DNA of 64,000 bases from Ornithinibacillus bavariensis (GCF_050433565.1 NZ_JBNPWZ010000001.1:558001-622000); one strand, 5' to 3'. Counted from the first letter of the stretch, positions 24,403-34,380 are shown. Translations and numbers: made by a program. The notes: generated from the letters alone by a model not told the origin.

Positions 24403-26922
24403 ATGGCAGGAATTCTTAAAAAATTATTTGATGGTAATAAAAAACAATTAAATCGACTTCAAGGTATGGTTGACCAAATCGAATCATTGGAGCCAGATAT
24501 TGAAAAACTAACGAATGAACAACTAAAACAGAAAACTGAGGAATTTAAAATACGATACTCGAACGGAGAAAGTCTTGATGACTTATTGGTAGAAGCTTAT
24601 GCCGTTGTTCGTGAGGCATCTAAGAGAGTACTTGGTATGCGGCCATTCCCGGCGCAATTAATGGGTGCAATTGTACTTCACGAAGGAAATATTTCAGAAA
24701 TGAAAACCGGTGAGGGTAAGACATTAGCCTCTACAATGCCAGCATACTTAAATGCTATTTCAGGTGAAGGCGTTCATATTATAACGGTGAACGAATATTT
24801 AGCAGAGCGTGACTCTAGGGAAATGGGTCAGTTATTTGAATATTTAGGATTAACTGTTGGTTTGAATACAAATGGCTCGACCAAGGAAGAAAAACGGGAA
24901 GCTTACCTTGCTGATATAACCTATGGTACAAACAACGAATTTGGCTTTGACTATTTACGAGATAATATGGTCCTTTATAAGGAACAAATGGTTCAACGTC
25001 CTTTAAATTTTGCCATTATCGATGAAGTTGACTCTATCTTAATTGATGAGGCGAGAACACCATTAATTATTTCCGGATCAGCGCAAAAGTCAGCTTCATT
25101 ATATACTCAGGCAAATTCCTTCGTTACAACATTGAAGCGAGAAGTAGATTATACGTATGATGAGAAAACGAAAGGAACTCAGCTTACTGAAGAGGGAATC
25201 AACAAAGCAGAGCAATATTTTAATGTAGAGAACTTATTTGATTTAGATCATGTGACATTAACACATCATATTGGTCAGGCGTTACGTGCTCATGTTGCTA
25301 TGCATCGTGATACAGATTATGTCGTTGAGGATGGCGAAGTAGTTATTGTAGACCAATTTACCGGTCGCTTGATGAAGGGCCGTCGATATAGTGATGGTCT
25401 ACATCAAGCAATTGAGGCTAAGGAAGGCTTGAAAATTCAAAATGAAAGCATGACACTTGCTTCTATTACATTCCAGAACTATTTCAGAATGTATAAAAAA
25501 CTTGCCGGTATGACTGGTACTGCAAAAACTGAGGAAGAGGAATTCCGGGCAATTTATAATATGAATGTGGTTGCCATACCGACCAATAGACCAGTTGCTC
25601 GTGAGGACCATCCAGATAAGATTTACAGTACGATGAATGGTAAATTTACTGCCGTTGTAGAAGAAATTAAAGAACGTCATAAATTAGGTCAACCTGTACT
25701 TGTAGGTACAGTTGCTGTAGAAACGTCAGAATTAATTTCCCAGCTACTTAAAAAAGCTGGAATTAAACACAATGTACTGAACGCAAAAAATCATTATCGT
25801 GAAGCCGAAATTATTGAGCAGGCAGGTCAAAAAGGTGCAGTTACAATTGCAACAAACATGGCCGGTCGTGGTACGGATATTAAGCTAGGTGAAGGTGTAA
25901 AAGAGCTAGGAGGACTTGCGGTAATTGGTACAGAACGTCATGAATCAAGACGTATTGACAATCAGCTACGAGGTCGTTCAGGTCGTCAAGGTGACCCAGG
26001 TATGTCACAATTCTATCTATCCATGGAAGATGAATTAATGCGCCGATTTGGCTCTGATAATTTGAAATCAATGATGGATAAAATGGGTATGGATGATTCC
26101 CAACCGATTATTAATAAATTTGTTTCTCGAGCAGTAGAATCAGCTCAAAAACGAGTTGAAGGTAATAACTATGATGCACGTAAAAACGTATTATCCTATG
26201 ACGATGTTTTAAGGGAACAACGTGAAATCATTTATAAGCAACGCTTTGAAGTTATTGACTCAGAGGGAAATGAGCTTAGAGAAATAATTGAGAAAATGAT
26301 CGAGTCTTCATTACAACGAGTAATTAATACGCATACACAAGATGATGATGAAGATAAGTGGGAATTACAGGCGATCATTGAATATGTCCATGGTAATCTT
26401 CTTGAACAAGAAGATCTGACTATCTCGGATCTTCAAGGAAAAGAACAAGAGGAAATGGTACAACTAATTTTAGAAAAAGTCCGGAAACGCTATGATAAAA
26501 AAGAACAGGAAATTTCTCCAGAGCATATCCGTGAATTTGAAAAAGTTATTCTTCTTCGTACCGTTGATACGAAGTGGATGGATCATATTGACCAAATGGA
26601 TCAACTCCGTCAAGGAATTCATTTACGCGCTTATGGACAAAATGATCCATTACGGGAATATCAGTTTGAGGGCTTCGCCATGTTTGAAAGCATGATTGAA
26701 AGCATCGAGGACGAGGTATCTCGTTATATTATGAAGGCACAAGTACGAGAAAATATGCAACGACAAGCTGTTGCAAAAAATACCCAAGCTGTTTCAGGTG
26801 GTGGGGAAGAAAAAGCCCAAAAACGAAAGCCTTATGTCAAGAAGGAAACAGTTGGCCGAAATGATCCTTGTCCGTGTGGAAGCGGTAAAAAATATAAGAA
26901 TTGTCATGGAAAGAGCGAATAA
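24403..26922 (+). CDS. secA: SecA, preprotein translocase ATPase
   Basis: 839 residues, normal for Bacillaceae. Drives secretion through SecYEG. Walker A EMKTGEGKTLAS, Walker B FAIIDEVDSILIDEARTPL, helicase motifs ATNMAGRGTDIKLG and NQLRGRSGRQGDPG, and the C-terminal zinc-binding tail RNDPCPCGSGKKYKNCHG that contacts SecB-like partners and ribosomes. Start ATG 24403 after a GGAG site. Its terminator precedes prfB, so the two are separate units or linked by read-through. Confidence 0.98.
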   Translation: MAGILKKLFDGNKKQLNRLQGMVDQIESLEPDIEKLTNEQLKQKTEEFKIRYSNGESLDDLLVEAYAVVREASKRVLGMRPFPAQLMGAIVLHEGNISEMKTGEGKTLASTMPAYLNAISGEGVHIITVNEYLAERDSREMGQLFEYLGLTVGLNTNGSTKEEKREAYLADITYGTNNEFGFDYLRDNMVLYKEQMVQRPLNFAIIDEVDSILIDEARTPLIISGSAQKSASLYTQANSFVTTLKREVDYTYDEKTKGTQLTEEGINKAEQYFNVENLFDLDHVTLTHHIGQALRAHVAMHRDTDYVVEDGEVVIVDQFTGRLMKGRRYSDGLHQAIEAKEGLKIQNESMTLASITFQNYFRMYKKLAGMTGTAKTEEEEFRAIYNMNVVAIPTNRPVAREDHPDKIYSTMNGKFTAVVEEIKERHKLGQPVLVGTVAVETSELISQLLKKAGIKHNVLNAKNHYREAEIIEQAGQKGAVTIATNMAGRGTDIKLGEGVKELGGLAVIGTERHESRRIDNQLRGRSGRQGDPGMSQFYLSMEDELMRRFGSDNLKSMMDKMGMDDSQPIINKFVSRAVESAQKRVEGNNYDARKNVLSYDDVLREQREIIYKQRFEVIDSEGNELREIIEKMIESSLQRVINTHTQDDDEDKWELQAIIEYVHGNLLEQEDLTISDLQGKEQEEMVQLILEKVRKRYDKKEQEISPEHIREFEKVILLRTVDTKWMDHIDQMDQLRQGIHLRAYGQNDPLREYQFEGFAMFESMIESIEDEVSRYIMKAQVRENMQRQAVAKNTQAVSGGGEEKAQKRKPYVKKETVGRNDPCPCGSGKKYKNCHGKSE

Positions 26923-26936
26923 GAAATTAAGTTAGG

Positions 26937-26970
26937 AGGGTCTGACCCCTTTGGGTGTCAGACCTTTTTA
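26937..26970 (+). terminator. Terminator of secA, containing a repeated 13-mer
   Basis: GGTCTGAC (26939-26946) pairs with GTCAGACC (26957-26964), then TTTTTA. The left part AGGGTCTGACCCC (26937-26949) is the exact reverse complement of 51443-51455. Confidence 0.85.
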
Positions 26971-27099
26971 GGTGAAGGAAAAGTCTTTCAAATGTCTTTA
27001 GCTGTTCATTATTCACTAATTGACATTCGAAAAGCCCATTGGTTTTGAACGATGAGAAAAATAAAAAGTGAATCATAATATTATATAGAGGTGAAAGAT

Positions 27100-28198
27100 A
27101 TGGAGTTTGCAGAAATTAAAAATGAGTTAGAGAAAATAAATAACCGTATATCGGAATTTAGGGGGTCTCTTTGACTTAGATACTAAAAAGGCTCGGATTA
27201 GTGAGCTGGAGCATGATATGACAGCTCCTGGATTTTGGGATGATCAACAAGCAGCACAAGCTGTCATTAATGAAGCGAATGGACTAAAAAGCTTTGTGAA
27301 TAGCTTTGAGGGGATTAATAATCGGTATGAAGATTTAGAAGTTACCTATGAACTTGCAAGAGAAGAAAATGACCCTGAGCTAGCAGAAGAATTAGAAGAA
27401 GGAATCACAGCCCTTAAAAAGGATATAAGTGACTTTGAACTGCAAATGCTTTTAAGTGAACCATATGATGCTAATAATGCAATATTGGAATTACATCCTG
27501 GTGCAGGCGGAACGGAATCACAGGATTGGGCGAGTATGCTCTTACGAATGTATCAACGTTGGGCGGATCATAAAGGATATACCGTCGAAACCTTAGATTA
27601 CTTACCAGGTGAAGAGGCAGGAGTAAAAAGTGTTACCCTACTGATTAAAGGACATAATGCCTATGGTTATTTAAAAGCAGAAAAGGGCGTACACCGTTTG
27701 GTTCGTATCTCTCCTTTTGATTCCTCTGGCAGAAGACATACTTCCTTTGTTTCCTGTGATGTGACACCAGAGATGACAGATGATGTTGATATCGAAATCC
27801 GTCCAGAGGATATTAAAGTGGATACGTATCGATCTAGTGGTGCAGGTGGACAGCATGTTAACACGACTGATTCGGCAGTACGTATTACACATATTCCAAC
27901 TAACATTGTGGTGACCTGTCAGAATGAGCGCTCGCAAATAAAGAATCGTGAAGCAGCAACGAAAATGCTAAAATCAAAGCTTTATCAGCTGGAAATTGAA
28001 AAACAACAGCAAGAGCTAGCTGAAATACGTGGAGAGCATAAGGAAATAGGTTGGGGTAGCCAAATTCGTTCTTACGTATTCCATCCATATTCTATGGTTA
28101 AGGACCATCGAACAAATGTAGAGGTAGGTAATACACAGGCAGTGATGGATGGTGACCTAGATCCATTTATCGATGCATATCTTCGTTCACAGCTTTAA
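27100..28198 (+). CDS. prfB: Peptide chain release factor 2 (programmed +1 frameshift)
   Basis: About 365 residues after frameshifting. RF2 ends translation at UGA and UAA. Translation starts at ATG 27100 (MEFAEIKNELEKINNRISEF), reaches the in-frame TGA at 27172-27174, and continues one base over at GAC 27173. Codon-recognition loop region and catalytic GGQ (RSSGAGGQHVNTTDSAVRI) are intact. The frame is open from 27173 to 28198. RF2 itself recognises the internal UGA, so the shift autoregulates its level. Confidence 0.97.
27160..27175 (+). promoter_or_regulatory. RF2 recoding site
   Basis: AGGGGG-TCT-CTT-TGA-C: an internal Shine-Dalgarno-like element 3 bases before the slippery CTT, then a UGAC stop context. 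This is the conserved prfB arrangement. Confidence 0.97.
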
Positions 28199-28362
28199 AA
28201 TATCTCCTCAAAAGTTAATGAAATTGTCAAAAAGTGCCAAGAACCTAGATAATACTTCATGTTTAACCAAATTGTGGCATTTCTGTGGCTTTTATATTTT
28301 TGTGTAAAGGATATACTATATATGACAGTTCTAAACTTTACAATGATTGGGGGAGTTTTCAA

Positions 28363-28707
28363 ATGAAAAAATGGCTTTTTGCTGTATTATTTGGCTCTGT
28401 ATTAGTTCTTGGTGCTTGTGGTAACGATGATAATAACGACAATGGCGCAACTAATAATACAGGTGACAATGGTGGCGAAACAGCATCTGCAGCTGAAGAC
28501 TTATTTGAGGCAAACTGTGCAGCATGTCATGGTGCAGATTTATCTGGTGCAGCAGGACCTAACCTTCAAAAAGTTGGTGCCGATCATTCTGCTGATGATA
28601 TCAAAAATATCATTCTAAATGGTCAAGGTGGAATGCCAGCACAAGGTAATAGAGTTTCTGATGATGAAGCTCAACAGATTGCTGATTGGTTAGCTGCAAA
28701 AAAATAA
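28363..28707 (+). CDS. cccB: Lipoprotein cytochrome c-551
   Basis: 114 residues. Membrane-anchored electron carrier outside the cell membrane. Lipobox LVLGAC gives the acylated Cys at about residue 20; an Asn/Asp/Gly-rich linker follows; then heme site CAACHG and a distal Met in GQGGMPAQG. ATG 28363 has TGGGGGAG 7 bases upstream; the longer frame is rejected. In B. subtilis cccB also follows prfB. Confidence 0.94.
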   Translation: MKKWLFAVLFGSVLVLGACGNDDNNDNGATNNTGDNGGETASAAEDLFEANCAACHGADLSGAAGPNLQKVGADHSADDIKNIILNGQGGMPAQGNRVSDDEAQQIADWLAAKK

Positions 28708-28718
28708 TATGGTTGAAT

Positions 28719-28765
28719 AAAAGGACAGTTCCAGTATGATTTATACATGGGATTGTCCTTTTTCC
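28719..28765 (+). terminator. Terminator of cccB
   Basis: AAAAGGACAGTTCC (28719-28732) pairs imperfectly with GGGATTGTCCTTTT (28749-28762), followed by TTT. Confidence 0.75.
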
Positions 28766-28798
28766 TACTATAATCCCACTTCTTTTTACCCACTTTTC

Positions 28799-28814
28799 AA
28801 AAAATTCGACAAAT
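28799..28814 (-). promoter_or_regulatory. Spo0A-box-like element upstream of ftsE
   Basis: AAAAAATTCGACAAAT; the complementary strand reads TTTGTCGAATTT, containing TGTCGAA, the Spo0A core. The same 16-mer is found at 34560-34575 before minJ. Function inferred. Confidence 0.5.
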
Positions 28815-28890
28815 AACCACAAAACCCATTAATATTTCTCCTTTGAAATATAATTGTAATATAATTATGTCTAAAAAAATTGTTGAATAA

Positions 28891-28899
28891 TGTTATAAT
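28891..28899 (+). promoter_or_regulatory. Extended -10 promoter of ftsEX
   Basis: TGTTATAAT, TGn plus a perfect -10, 60 bases before ftsE and 77 bases after the Spo0A-box-like element. Confidence 0.5.
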
Positions 28900-28958
28900 A
28901 TATAGGAAATGTATCTAGACTCAGACTTTTTGACTATAAATTTAAAAGGTGATTAATT

Positions 28959-29645
28959 ATGATCTTAATGAAGGATGTATATAAGACATACGAAAATGGT
29001 GTTACTGCATTAAATGGAATTAATGTTGAGATTGAACAGGGAGAGTTTGTGTATATTGTTGGCCCAAGTGGTGCAGGTAAATCATCATTTATTAAATTAA
29101 TGTATCGCGAAATTAAGCCAACTCGTGGCACACTTTTTATCAGTAATAAGGATGTAAGTGAACTAAAGGAAAAAGAAGTACCATATTTACGACGTAATAT
29201 CGGGGTTATCTTCCAAGATTTCCGTTTGCTACCAAAACTATCAGTCTATGAAAATGTTGCCTTCGCTTTAGAAGTTATTGAAGAGCCTCCGAAAAATATT
29301 CGTAGACGTGTGATGGAAGTATTAGATCTATTAGGTCTAAAAAGTAAGGCAAGATTTTTCCCTAGTGAGTTATCTGGTGGTGAGCAACAACGTGTATCGA
29401 TTGCTCGTGCGATTGTCAATCGTCCAAAGATTGTGATTGCTGACGAACCGACTGGTAACCTTGATCCAGATACATCATGGGAAATCATGCGCGCTTTTGA
29501 AGAAATAAATAATAGTGGGACAACCATTATCATGGCAACTCATAGTAAAGAAATAGTTAATACAATAAAGAAACGTGTTATTGCAATTGAGGATGGCTTA
29601 ATTGTTAGAGACGAACATCGAGGTGATTACGGATATGAGAGCTAG
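28959..29645 (+). CDS. ftsE: FtsE, ABC-type ATPase of the division/hydrolase-activating complex
   Basis: 228 residues. Walker A GPSGAGKSS, Q-loop VIFQDFRLL, signature LSGGEQQR, Walker B VIADEPTGNLD, switch His in ATHS. With FtsX it transmits ATP hydrolysis to extracellular peptidoglycan hydrolases; in B. subtilis it controls CwlO and entry into asymmetric division. Overlaps ftsX by 11 bases. Confidence 0.97.
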   Translation: MILMKDVYKTYENGVTALNGINVEIEQGEFVYIVGPSGAGKSSFIKLMYREIKPTRGTLFISNKDVSELKEKEVPYLRRNIGVIFQDFRLLPKLSVYENVAFALEVIEEPPKNIRRRVMEVLDLLGLKSKARFFPSELSGGEQQRVSIARAIVNRPKIVIADEPTGNLDPDTSWEIMRAFEEINNSGTTIIMATHSKEIVNTIKKRVIAIEDGLIVRDEHRGDYGYES

Positions 29646-30528
29646 AACAATTAAAAGACATTTCCGTGAAGGTGTTAGGAACATATTCCGTAATGGATGG
29701 ATGACTGTAGCTTCAGTTGGTGCAGTAACCATGACATTATTATTAGTTGGTGCCTTTTTAGGCTTAATTTTAAACTTGAATCATATGGCAGAAAAAATAG
29801 AAGATGATGTTGTTGTAAAGGTTCTTATTGATTTGACAGCAACAGATGATGATGTGATTAGTCTAGGTGATCAAATCAAAAAGCTACCAGGGGTAGAAAC
29901 AGTCGTATTCTCCTCCAAGGATGATGAGCTACAAAGTTTAATTAATAGCATGGGGCAAGGTGGAGATGTATGGAAGCTGTACGAGCAGGAAAATCCACTC
30001 AATAATGCTTATATTGTAAAGGCTGATAAACCACAGGAAACAGAAAACATCGCTAAACAAGTGACAAATTTGGCCCATGTAGATTCTGTTACCTATGGAC
30101 AAGAAGTAGCCCAAAATTTATTTAAATTTACGAGTTATGCTAGAACAATAGGAATTATTTTGATTGCTGGACTAGTATTAACTGCGATCTTCTTAATTTC
30201 TAATACTATTAAACTAACCATTATGGCAAGAAGTAGAGAAATTGGGATTATGAAATTAGTTGGTGCAACTAATGGATTTATTCGTGGACCATTCTTTGTC
30301 GAAGGATTGCTGCTTGGAGTATTAGGCTCCATCATACCAATAGTTGGTGTTCTCGCAGGCTACAAATTGGTTGAAAATAGTATCACTGGGGTAAGTTCGA
30401 TAGGATTTGTTGAAATACTACCGTTTAACCCATTCGCTTGGGAACTATCTGCCATTATTTTAATCGTTGGTGCAGGAATTGGAATTTGGGGAAGTCTCAT
30501 GAGTGTTCGTAAGTTCCTTAAAGTTTAA
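29635..30528 (+). CDS. ftsX: FtsX, membrane partner of FtsE
   Basis: 297 residues. Four membrane helices with a large extracellular loop between the first two (after VGAFLGLILNL, about residues 45-170), the part that engages hydrolases. Start ATG 29635 has AGGTGA 8 bases upstream; the longer frame from 29602 lies within ftsE. FtsX-type C-terminal ARSREIGIMKLVGATNGFIR motif is present. Confidence 0.96.
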   Translation: MRARTIKRHFREGVRNIFRNGWMTVASVGAVTMTLLLVGAFLGLILNLNHMAEKIEDDVVVKVLIDLTATDDDVISLGDQIKKLPGVETVVFSSKDDELQSLINSMGQGGDVWKLYEQENPLNNAYIVKADKPQETENIAKQVTNLAHVDSVTYGQEVAQNLFKFTSYARTIGIILIAGLVLTAIFLISNTIKLTIMARSREIGIMKLVGATNGFIRGPFFVEGLLLGVLGSIIPIVGVLAGYKLVENSITGVSSIGFVEILPFNPFAWELSAIILIVGAGIGIWGSLMSVRKFLKV

Positions 30529-30571
30529 AAGACTATATAGATAGATTACTTGAAGGGCAGGGGAATTTTCA

Positions 30572-31930
30572 TTGAGGAAGAAGCTAGGAATAAGTATGTT
30601 AATTGGTCTTATCTTCCTAGGATCTGTACCAGTTAACGGGATCCATGTGTCCGCGAAGACAAAGGAAGAATATGAGCAGGAATTAAAAGATTTAGAGAAG
30701 GAACAGTTACAATTAAAGGAACAGAATAAGGATATACAGAGTTCAAAAAGCGAGACAGAAGGAAAAATTGAAGAAAATTTAGATAAACAGGCATCTGTTC
30801 AAAGTCAAATTGATTCTCTTGATGAAAAGCTAGCCGAAACGAAGGCATCGATTCAAAGTAAGCAAGGTGAAATTGATACCACTAATAATGAGATTAATGA
30901 TTTAAAAGCAAAAATAAATGCTTTAAAAAAAGAGATTGAACAACTAAAAGAAGAGATTGAAATACTGTTAGATCGCATTGAGGATCGCGAGGCATTACTT
31001 GCTGAGCGCCTCAGAGCGATTCAAAAAAGTGGAGGACCGATGGTATATTTGCAAGTCCTCTTAGGTTCTACTAGTTTTTCTGACTTTATTACGAGAACAG
31101 CAGCTGTCAATATTATGATGGACCAGGATAAGACAATCATTGATTCGTTAGTTCGTGATAAAAAGGAAGTAGAAACAAAAAAACAAACGGTTGAGGGTAA
31201 CAAAAAGAAAGTAGAAGAAAATAAAGACCAGGTTGAAAAGAAGAAAATAGCACTAGAGGGCCAAAAGCAGGAACTACTAGCACTACAAGGTCAACTGGAT
31301 AATCAAATGGCAGAACGCCAGACCTTGCTAGCAAAGCTTGAAAAGGAACATCAGCATTTGGAAGAGTATATGTTCACTTTAGAGGATGAGCAAGCTATGC
31401 TACGTGCACAGCAGCAGGCTGTTGCCAAGGCAAAAGAGGTTGCAAAACAAAAACTAGACCAATTATCAAATAGTAGTGGCAACAACGGGAACGCTGGAGG
31501 TACTAGTAGTACAGGATTCATTTGGCCAGCAGCAGGGTATCGTGCATCTAACTATGGTTGGCGAGTAGATCCAATTAATAATTCGAAGAGCTTCCATTTA
31601 GGTGTTGATATCTCAGGACCTGTTGGAACACCAATTGTTGCAGCAACTAATGGTGTTGCAGTACGTGGAAATTTATCAAGTACATATGGTAACCATATAT
31701 TAATTGTTACGACAATTAATGGCGTCGATTATACTACACTATATGCCCATATGAGTGGGTTTGCAGTTGCTGATGGTACAGTAGTCAAACAAGGTCAGTT
31801 AATTGGTTATATGGGTGCTACTGGAAGAGTAACAGGACCTCACCTACATTTTGAAGTACATAAAGGTGGTTGGAATGGTTTTTATCCACCTAACTCAAAT
31901 GTTGTTAATCCGTTAGATTATTTACCATAA
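30572..31930 (+). CDS. EnvC-like coiled-coil M23 peptidase
   Basis: 452 residues from a TTG with AGGGGA 7 bases upstream. Signal peptide (LIGLIFLGSVPVNGIHVSA), then two long coiled-coil blocks (about 30-135 and 175-300), and a C-terminal LytM/M23 domain. Zinc ligands look complete: His/Asp in FHLGVDISGP and the HxH in GPHLHFEVH, so it may be an active endopeptidase, unlike E. coli EnvC, which has lost its ligands. Located 43 bases after ftsX, in the place where several Firmicutes carry an FtsEX-regulated hydrolase. In B. subtilis the partner CwlO is an unlinked NlpC/P60 enzyme. Partnership with FtsEX is inferred from layout. Confidence 0.9.
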   Translation: MRKKLGISMLIGLIFLGSVPVNGIHVSAKTKEEYEQELKDLEKEQLQLKEQNKDIQSSKSETEGKIEENLDKQASVQSQIDSLDEKLAETKASIQSKQGEIDTTNNEINDLKAKINALKKEIEQLKEEIEILLDRIEDREALLAERLRAIQKSGGPMVYLQVLLGSTSFSDFITRTAAVNIMMDQDKTIIDSLVRDKKEVETKKQTVEGNKKKVEENKDQVEKKKIALEGQKQELLALQGQLDNQMAERQTLLAKLEKEHQHLEEYMFTLEDEQAMLRAQQQAVAKAKEVAKQKLDQLSNSSGNNGNAGGTSSTGFIWPAAGYRASNYGWRVDPINNSKSFHLGVDISGPVGTPIVAATNGVAVRGNLSSTYGNHILIVTTINGVDYTTLYAHMSGFAVADGTVVKQGQLIGYMGATGRVTGPHLHFEVHKGGWNGFYPPNSNVVNPLDYLP

Positions 31931-31943
31931 AGATTAAATGAAT

Positions 31944-31993
31944 GGAGCAAAGGTATTGCAAGTACAAGCAATTCCTTTGCTCCTCCTATTTTT
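31944..31993 (+). terminator. Terminator after the M23 peptidase gene
   Basis: GGAGCAAAGG..ATTGC (31944-31959) pairs with GCAAT..CCTTTGCTCC (31968-31983), followed by TCCTATTTTT. Confidence 0.85.
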
Positions 31994-32186
31994 GGGGGCT
32001 TTCAAAAAAATGAAAAGAGAAAAAATTTGGCGTAAGTAAGAATTTTTCGTTATGATAATAGAATAGTGTATACACATTTTATAGAAGACCAAAAGAGTAA
32101 ATAGATTTTCGATGAAGGTGATTTCATTAATTTCACTTGGGTTTTAAAGCGTTTCAGACACATATTAATAACATTGGGGTGATCGC

Positions 32187-33650
32187 ATGAGATTAAATAA
32201 AATACATATTGTGCTCATATTAGTCGGTGCACTTGTACTTGGATTTGTAGGGGCCTATGTAGGAGTACTTATAGCAAATCCAGATCAAGCAGAACAGAAG
32301 ATAGAGGATAGCTCTTCTAAAGAGAAGGTGGATTCTACTGATCAGAGCGCAAATTTACCTGCAGAATGGTCGAAGGTTGCACAAGCATACAACTTAATAA
32401 AAGAAAATTATTTAGAGGGTGCAGATGAACAACAACTAATGACAGGTGCAATTGAAGGAATGCTCTCGACCTTAGAAGATCCATACAGTACTTACATGGA
32501 TGTCGAAACGATGAAACAGTTTAATGAGCAAATTGAGTCCTCTTTTGAAGGCATCGGAGCAGAAGTAAGTATGGTTAATGGCGTAGTTACAATTGTCTCC
32601 CCAATAAAAGATTCTCCAGCAGAAAAAGCGGGATTACGACCAAACGATCAAGTATTAAAGGTAGATGGTAAATCACTTGAGGGGCTTGATTTAAATCAAG
32701 CCGTTTCGAAAATACGTGGTAAAAAAGGCACAGAGGTTGTCGTTACTATTTTAAGAGGTGGTTCAAGCGAGCCATTTGATGTAACAATTGTACGAGATAC
32801 TATTCCAATTGAAACGGTTTATTCTAAAATGGAAACAATTAATGGAAAGAAGACAGGTATAATTGAAGTTACAAATTTTGCAGAGACGACATCGAAGGAT
32901 TTTAATACACAATTAAAAGCTTTAGAAGATGATGGTATGGAAGGGTTAATCATTGATGTTCGAGGTAATCCAGGTGGTTTATTAAGCTCTGTAGAAGAGA
33001 TTTTATCGAATTTCATTCCGAAAGATGTACCATATGTTCAAATAGAGGATCAAGAAGGGAATAAAACGCCTTATTATTCAGACTTGAAAAAGAAAAAATC
33101 ATACCCAATTAGTGTGTTAATTAATGAGGGCAGTGCATCTGCATCGGAAATTTTAGCAGTAGCGATGAAAGAGGTTGGTTATGATATAGTTGGTATGAAT
33201 AGCTTTGGTAAAGGTACCGTTCAGCAAACAGTACCACTAGGAGATGGAAGTACTCTTAAGCTTACCTTCTTTAAATGGTTATCACCCGAAGGAAATTGGA
33301 TTCATAAAAAAGGTGTCGAGCCAACTGTTAAAGTAAAGGAACCAGAATATTATTATACAAACCCGGTACAAATAGAAGAGCCACTTGCATATGATGAGTC
33401 AGATGTTAAAATCAAAAATATACAACTGATGTTAAATGGTCTTGGATATAAGACAGATAGAAAAGATGGCTATTTCAGTAAATCTACGGAAGAAGCTGTT
33501 AAGGAATTTCAAAAGAAAAATAATCTGAAGGTTACAGGTACTGTGGACAAAGAAACCGGCGGATTAATAGAAGCAAAAGTAATTGAAAAAATCCGCAACG
33601 GAGAAGACGACCTCCAACTAGAAAAAGCACAACAAGAGTTGTATAAATAA
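32187..33650 (+). CDS. ctpB: CtpB-type S41 carboxy-terminal processing protease
   Basis: 487 residues. Secreted/membrane-tethered serine protease; in B. subtilis CtpB cleaves SpoIVFA to help start SigK activation. N-terminal signal anchor (VLILVGALVLGFVGAYVGVL), PDZ domain (about 105-190, GIGAEVSMVNGVVTIVSPI), catalytic Ser in NEGSASASEILA and Lys in FGKGTVQQT, then a C-terminal peptidoglycan-binding domain (about 410-470, LMLNGLGYKTDRKDGYFSKS). Same position as yvjB. Its own terminator follows. Confidence 0.93.
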   Translation: MRLNKIHIVLILVGALVLGFVGAYVGVLIANPDQAEQKIEDSSSKEKVDSTDQSANLPAEWSKVAQAYNLIKENYLEGADEQQLMTGAIEGMLSTLEDPYSTYMDVETMKQFNEQIESSFEGIGAEVSMVNGVVTIVSPIKDSPAEKAGLRPNDQVLKVDGKSLEGLDLNQAVSKIRGKKGTEVVVTILRGGSSEPFDVTIVRDTIPIETVYSKMETINGKKTGIIEVTNFAETTSKDFNTQLKALEDDGMEGLIIDVRGNPGGLLSSVEEILSNFIPKDVPYVQIEDQEGNKTPYYSDLKKKKSYPISVLINEGSASASEILAVAMKEVGYDIVGMNSFGKGTVQQTVPLGDGSTLKLTFFKWLSPEGNWIHKKGVEPTVKVKEPEYYYTNPVQIEEPLAYDESDVKIKNIQLMLNGLGYKTDRKDGYFSKSTEEAVKEFQKKNNLKVTGTVDKETGGLIEAKVIEKIRNGEDDLQLEKAQQELYK

Positions 33651-33661
33651 TACTTATTGAC

Positions 33662-33695
33662 AAGAGATTGACCCAGGGGGGTCAGTCTCTTTTTA
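33662..33695 (+). terminator. Terminator of ctpB
   Basis: AAGAGATTGACCC (33662-33674) and GGGTCAGTCTCTT form a stem with one mismatch, followed by TTT. Confidence 0.85.
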
Positions 33696-33757
33696 AAACT
33701 AAGTTACTTGATAACTAAGTTCGAGAGTAATATCAATAGACTATGGTAGTATTGCTT

Positions 33758-34380
33758 CCCGAAAACCTGCGCCGCAAACAAAAACGGTAACCAAAGGCTG
33801 TTTTACAGCCCGAAAACCTGCACCGCGATCAAAAACGGTAACCAAAAGCTGTTTTACCGCCCGAAAACATGCACAGCAATCAAAAACGGTAACCAAAAGC
33901 TCGTATTAGCTCCCGAAAACGTGTATTACTGGCAAAAACGGTAATCAAAATCTGTTTTAGCTCCCGAAAACCTGTGTTACTGGCAAAAACGGTAAGCAAA
34001 ATCTGTTTTAGCTCCCGAAAACCTGTGTTACTGGCAAAAACGGTGACCAAAATCTGGTATTGGCTCCCGAAAACCTGTGCCACTGGCAAAAACGGTAACC
34101 AAAATCTGTTTTGCCACCCGAAAACCTGCACCGCGATCAAAAACGGTAACCAAAAGCTGTTTTACCGCCCTAAAACATGCACAGCAAACAAAAACGGTAA
34201 CCAAAAGCTCGTATTGCTCCCAAAAACCTGTGCCGCGAACAAAAACGGTAACCAAAGGCTGTTTTACCGCCCGAAAACATATGCCGCAAACAAAAACGGT
34301 AACCAAAAGCTCGTATTGCTCCCGAAAACCTGCACCGCAAACAAAAACGGTAACGAAAAGCTGTTTTACCTCCCCAAAAT
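33758..34380. repeat. Tandem array of 51/52-bp units, 12 copies plus a partial
   Basis: Units begin CCCGAAAAC and contain CAAAAACGGTAACCAAAA. Starts at 33758, 33809, 33860, 33912, 33963, 34014, 34066, 34117, 34168, 34219, 34270, 34321 and a degenerate one near 34373. Two sub-types differ after CCCGAAAACCTG: a CACCGC(G/A)(A/T)C type and a TGTTACTGGC type, the latter grouped in copies 4-7. The 51-bp period leaves several frames open, but none has a ribosome site or plausible protein. The whole unit is conserved, so it is not a CRISPR array. Confidence 0.95.

Noticed and set aside
27172..27174. prfB broken by an internal stop
   Set aside because: The TGA is the conserved programmed frameshift site, with its AGGGGG stimulator and CTT-TGA-C context.
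33758..34380. CRISPR array
   Set aside because: The whole 51/52-bp unit is conserved with only sub-type differences; there are no unique spacers and no cas genes nearby.
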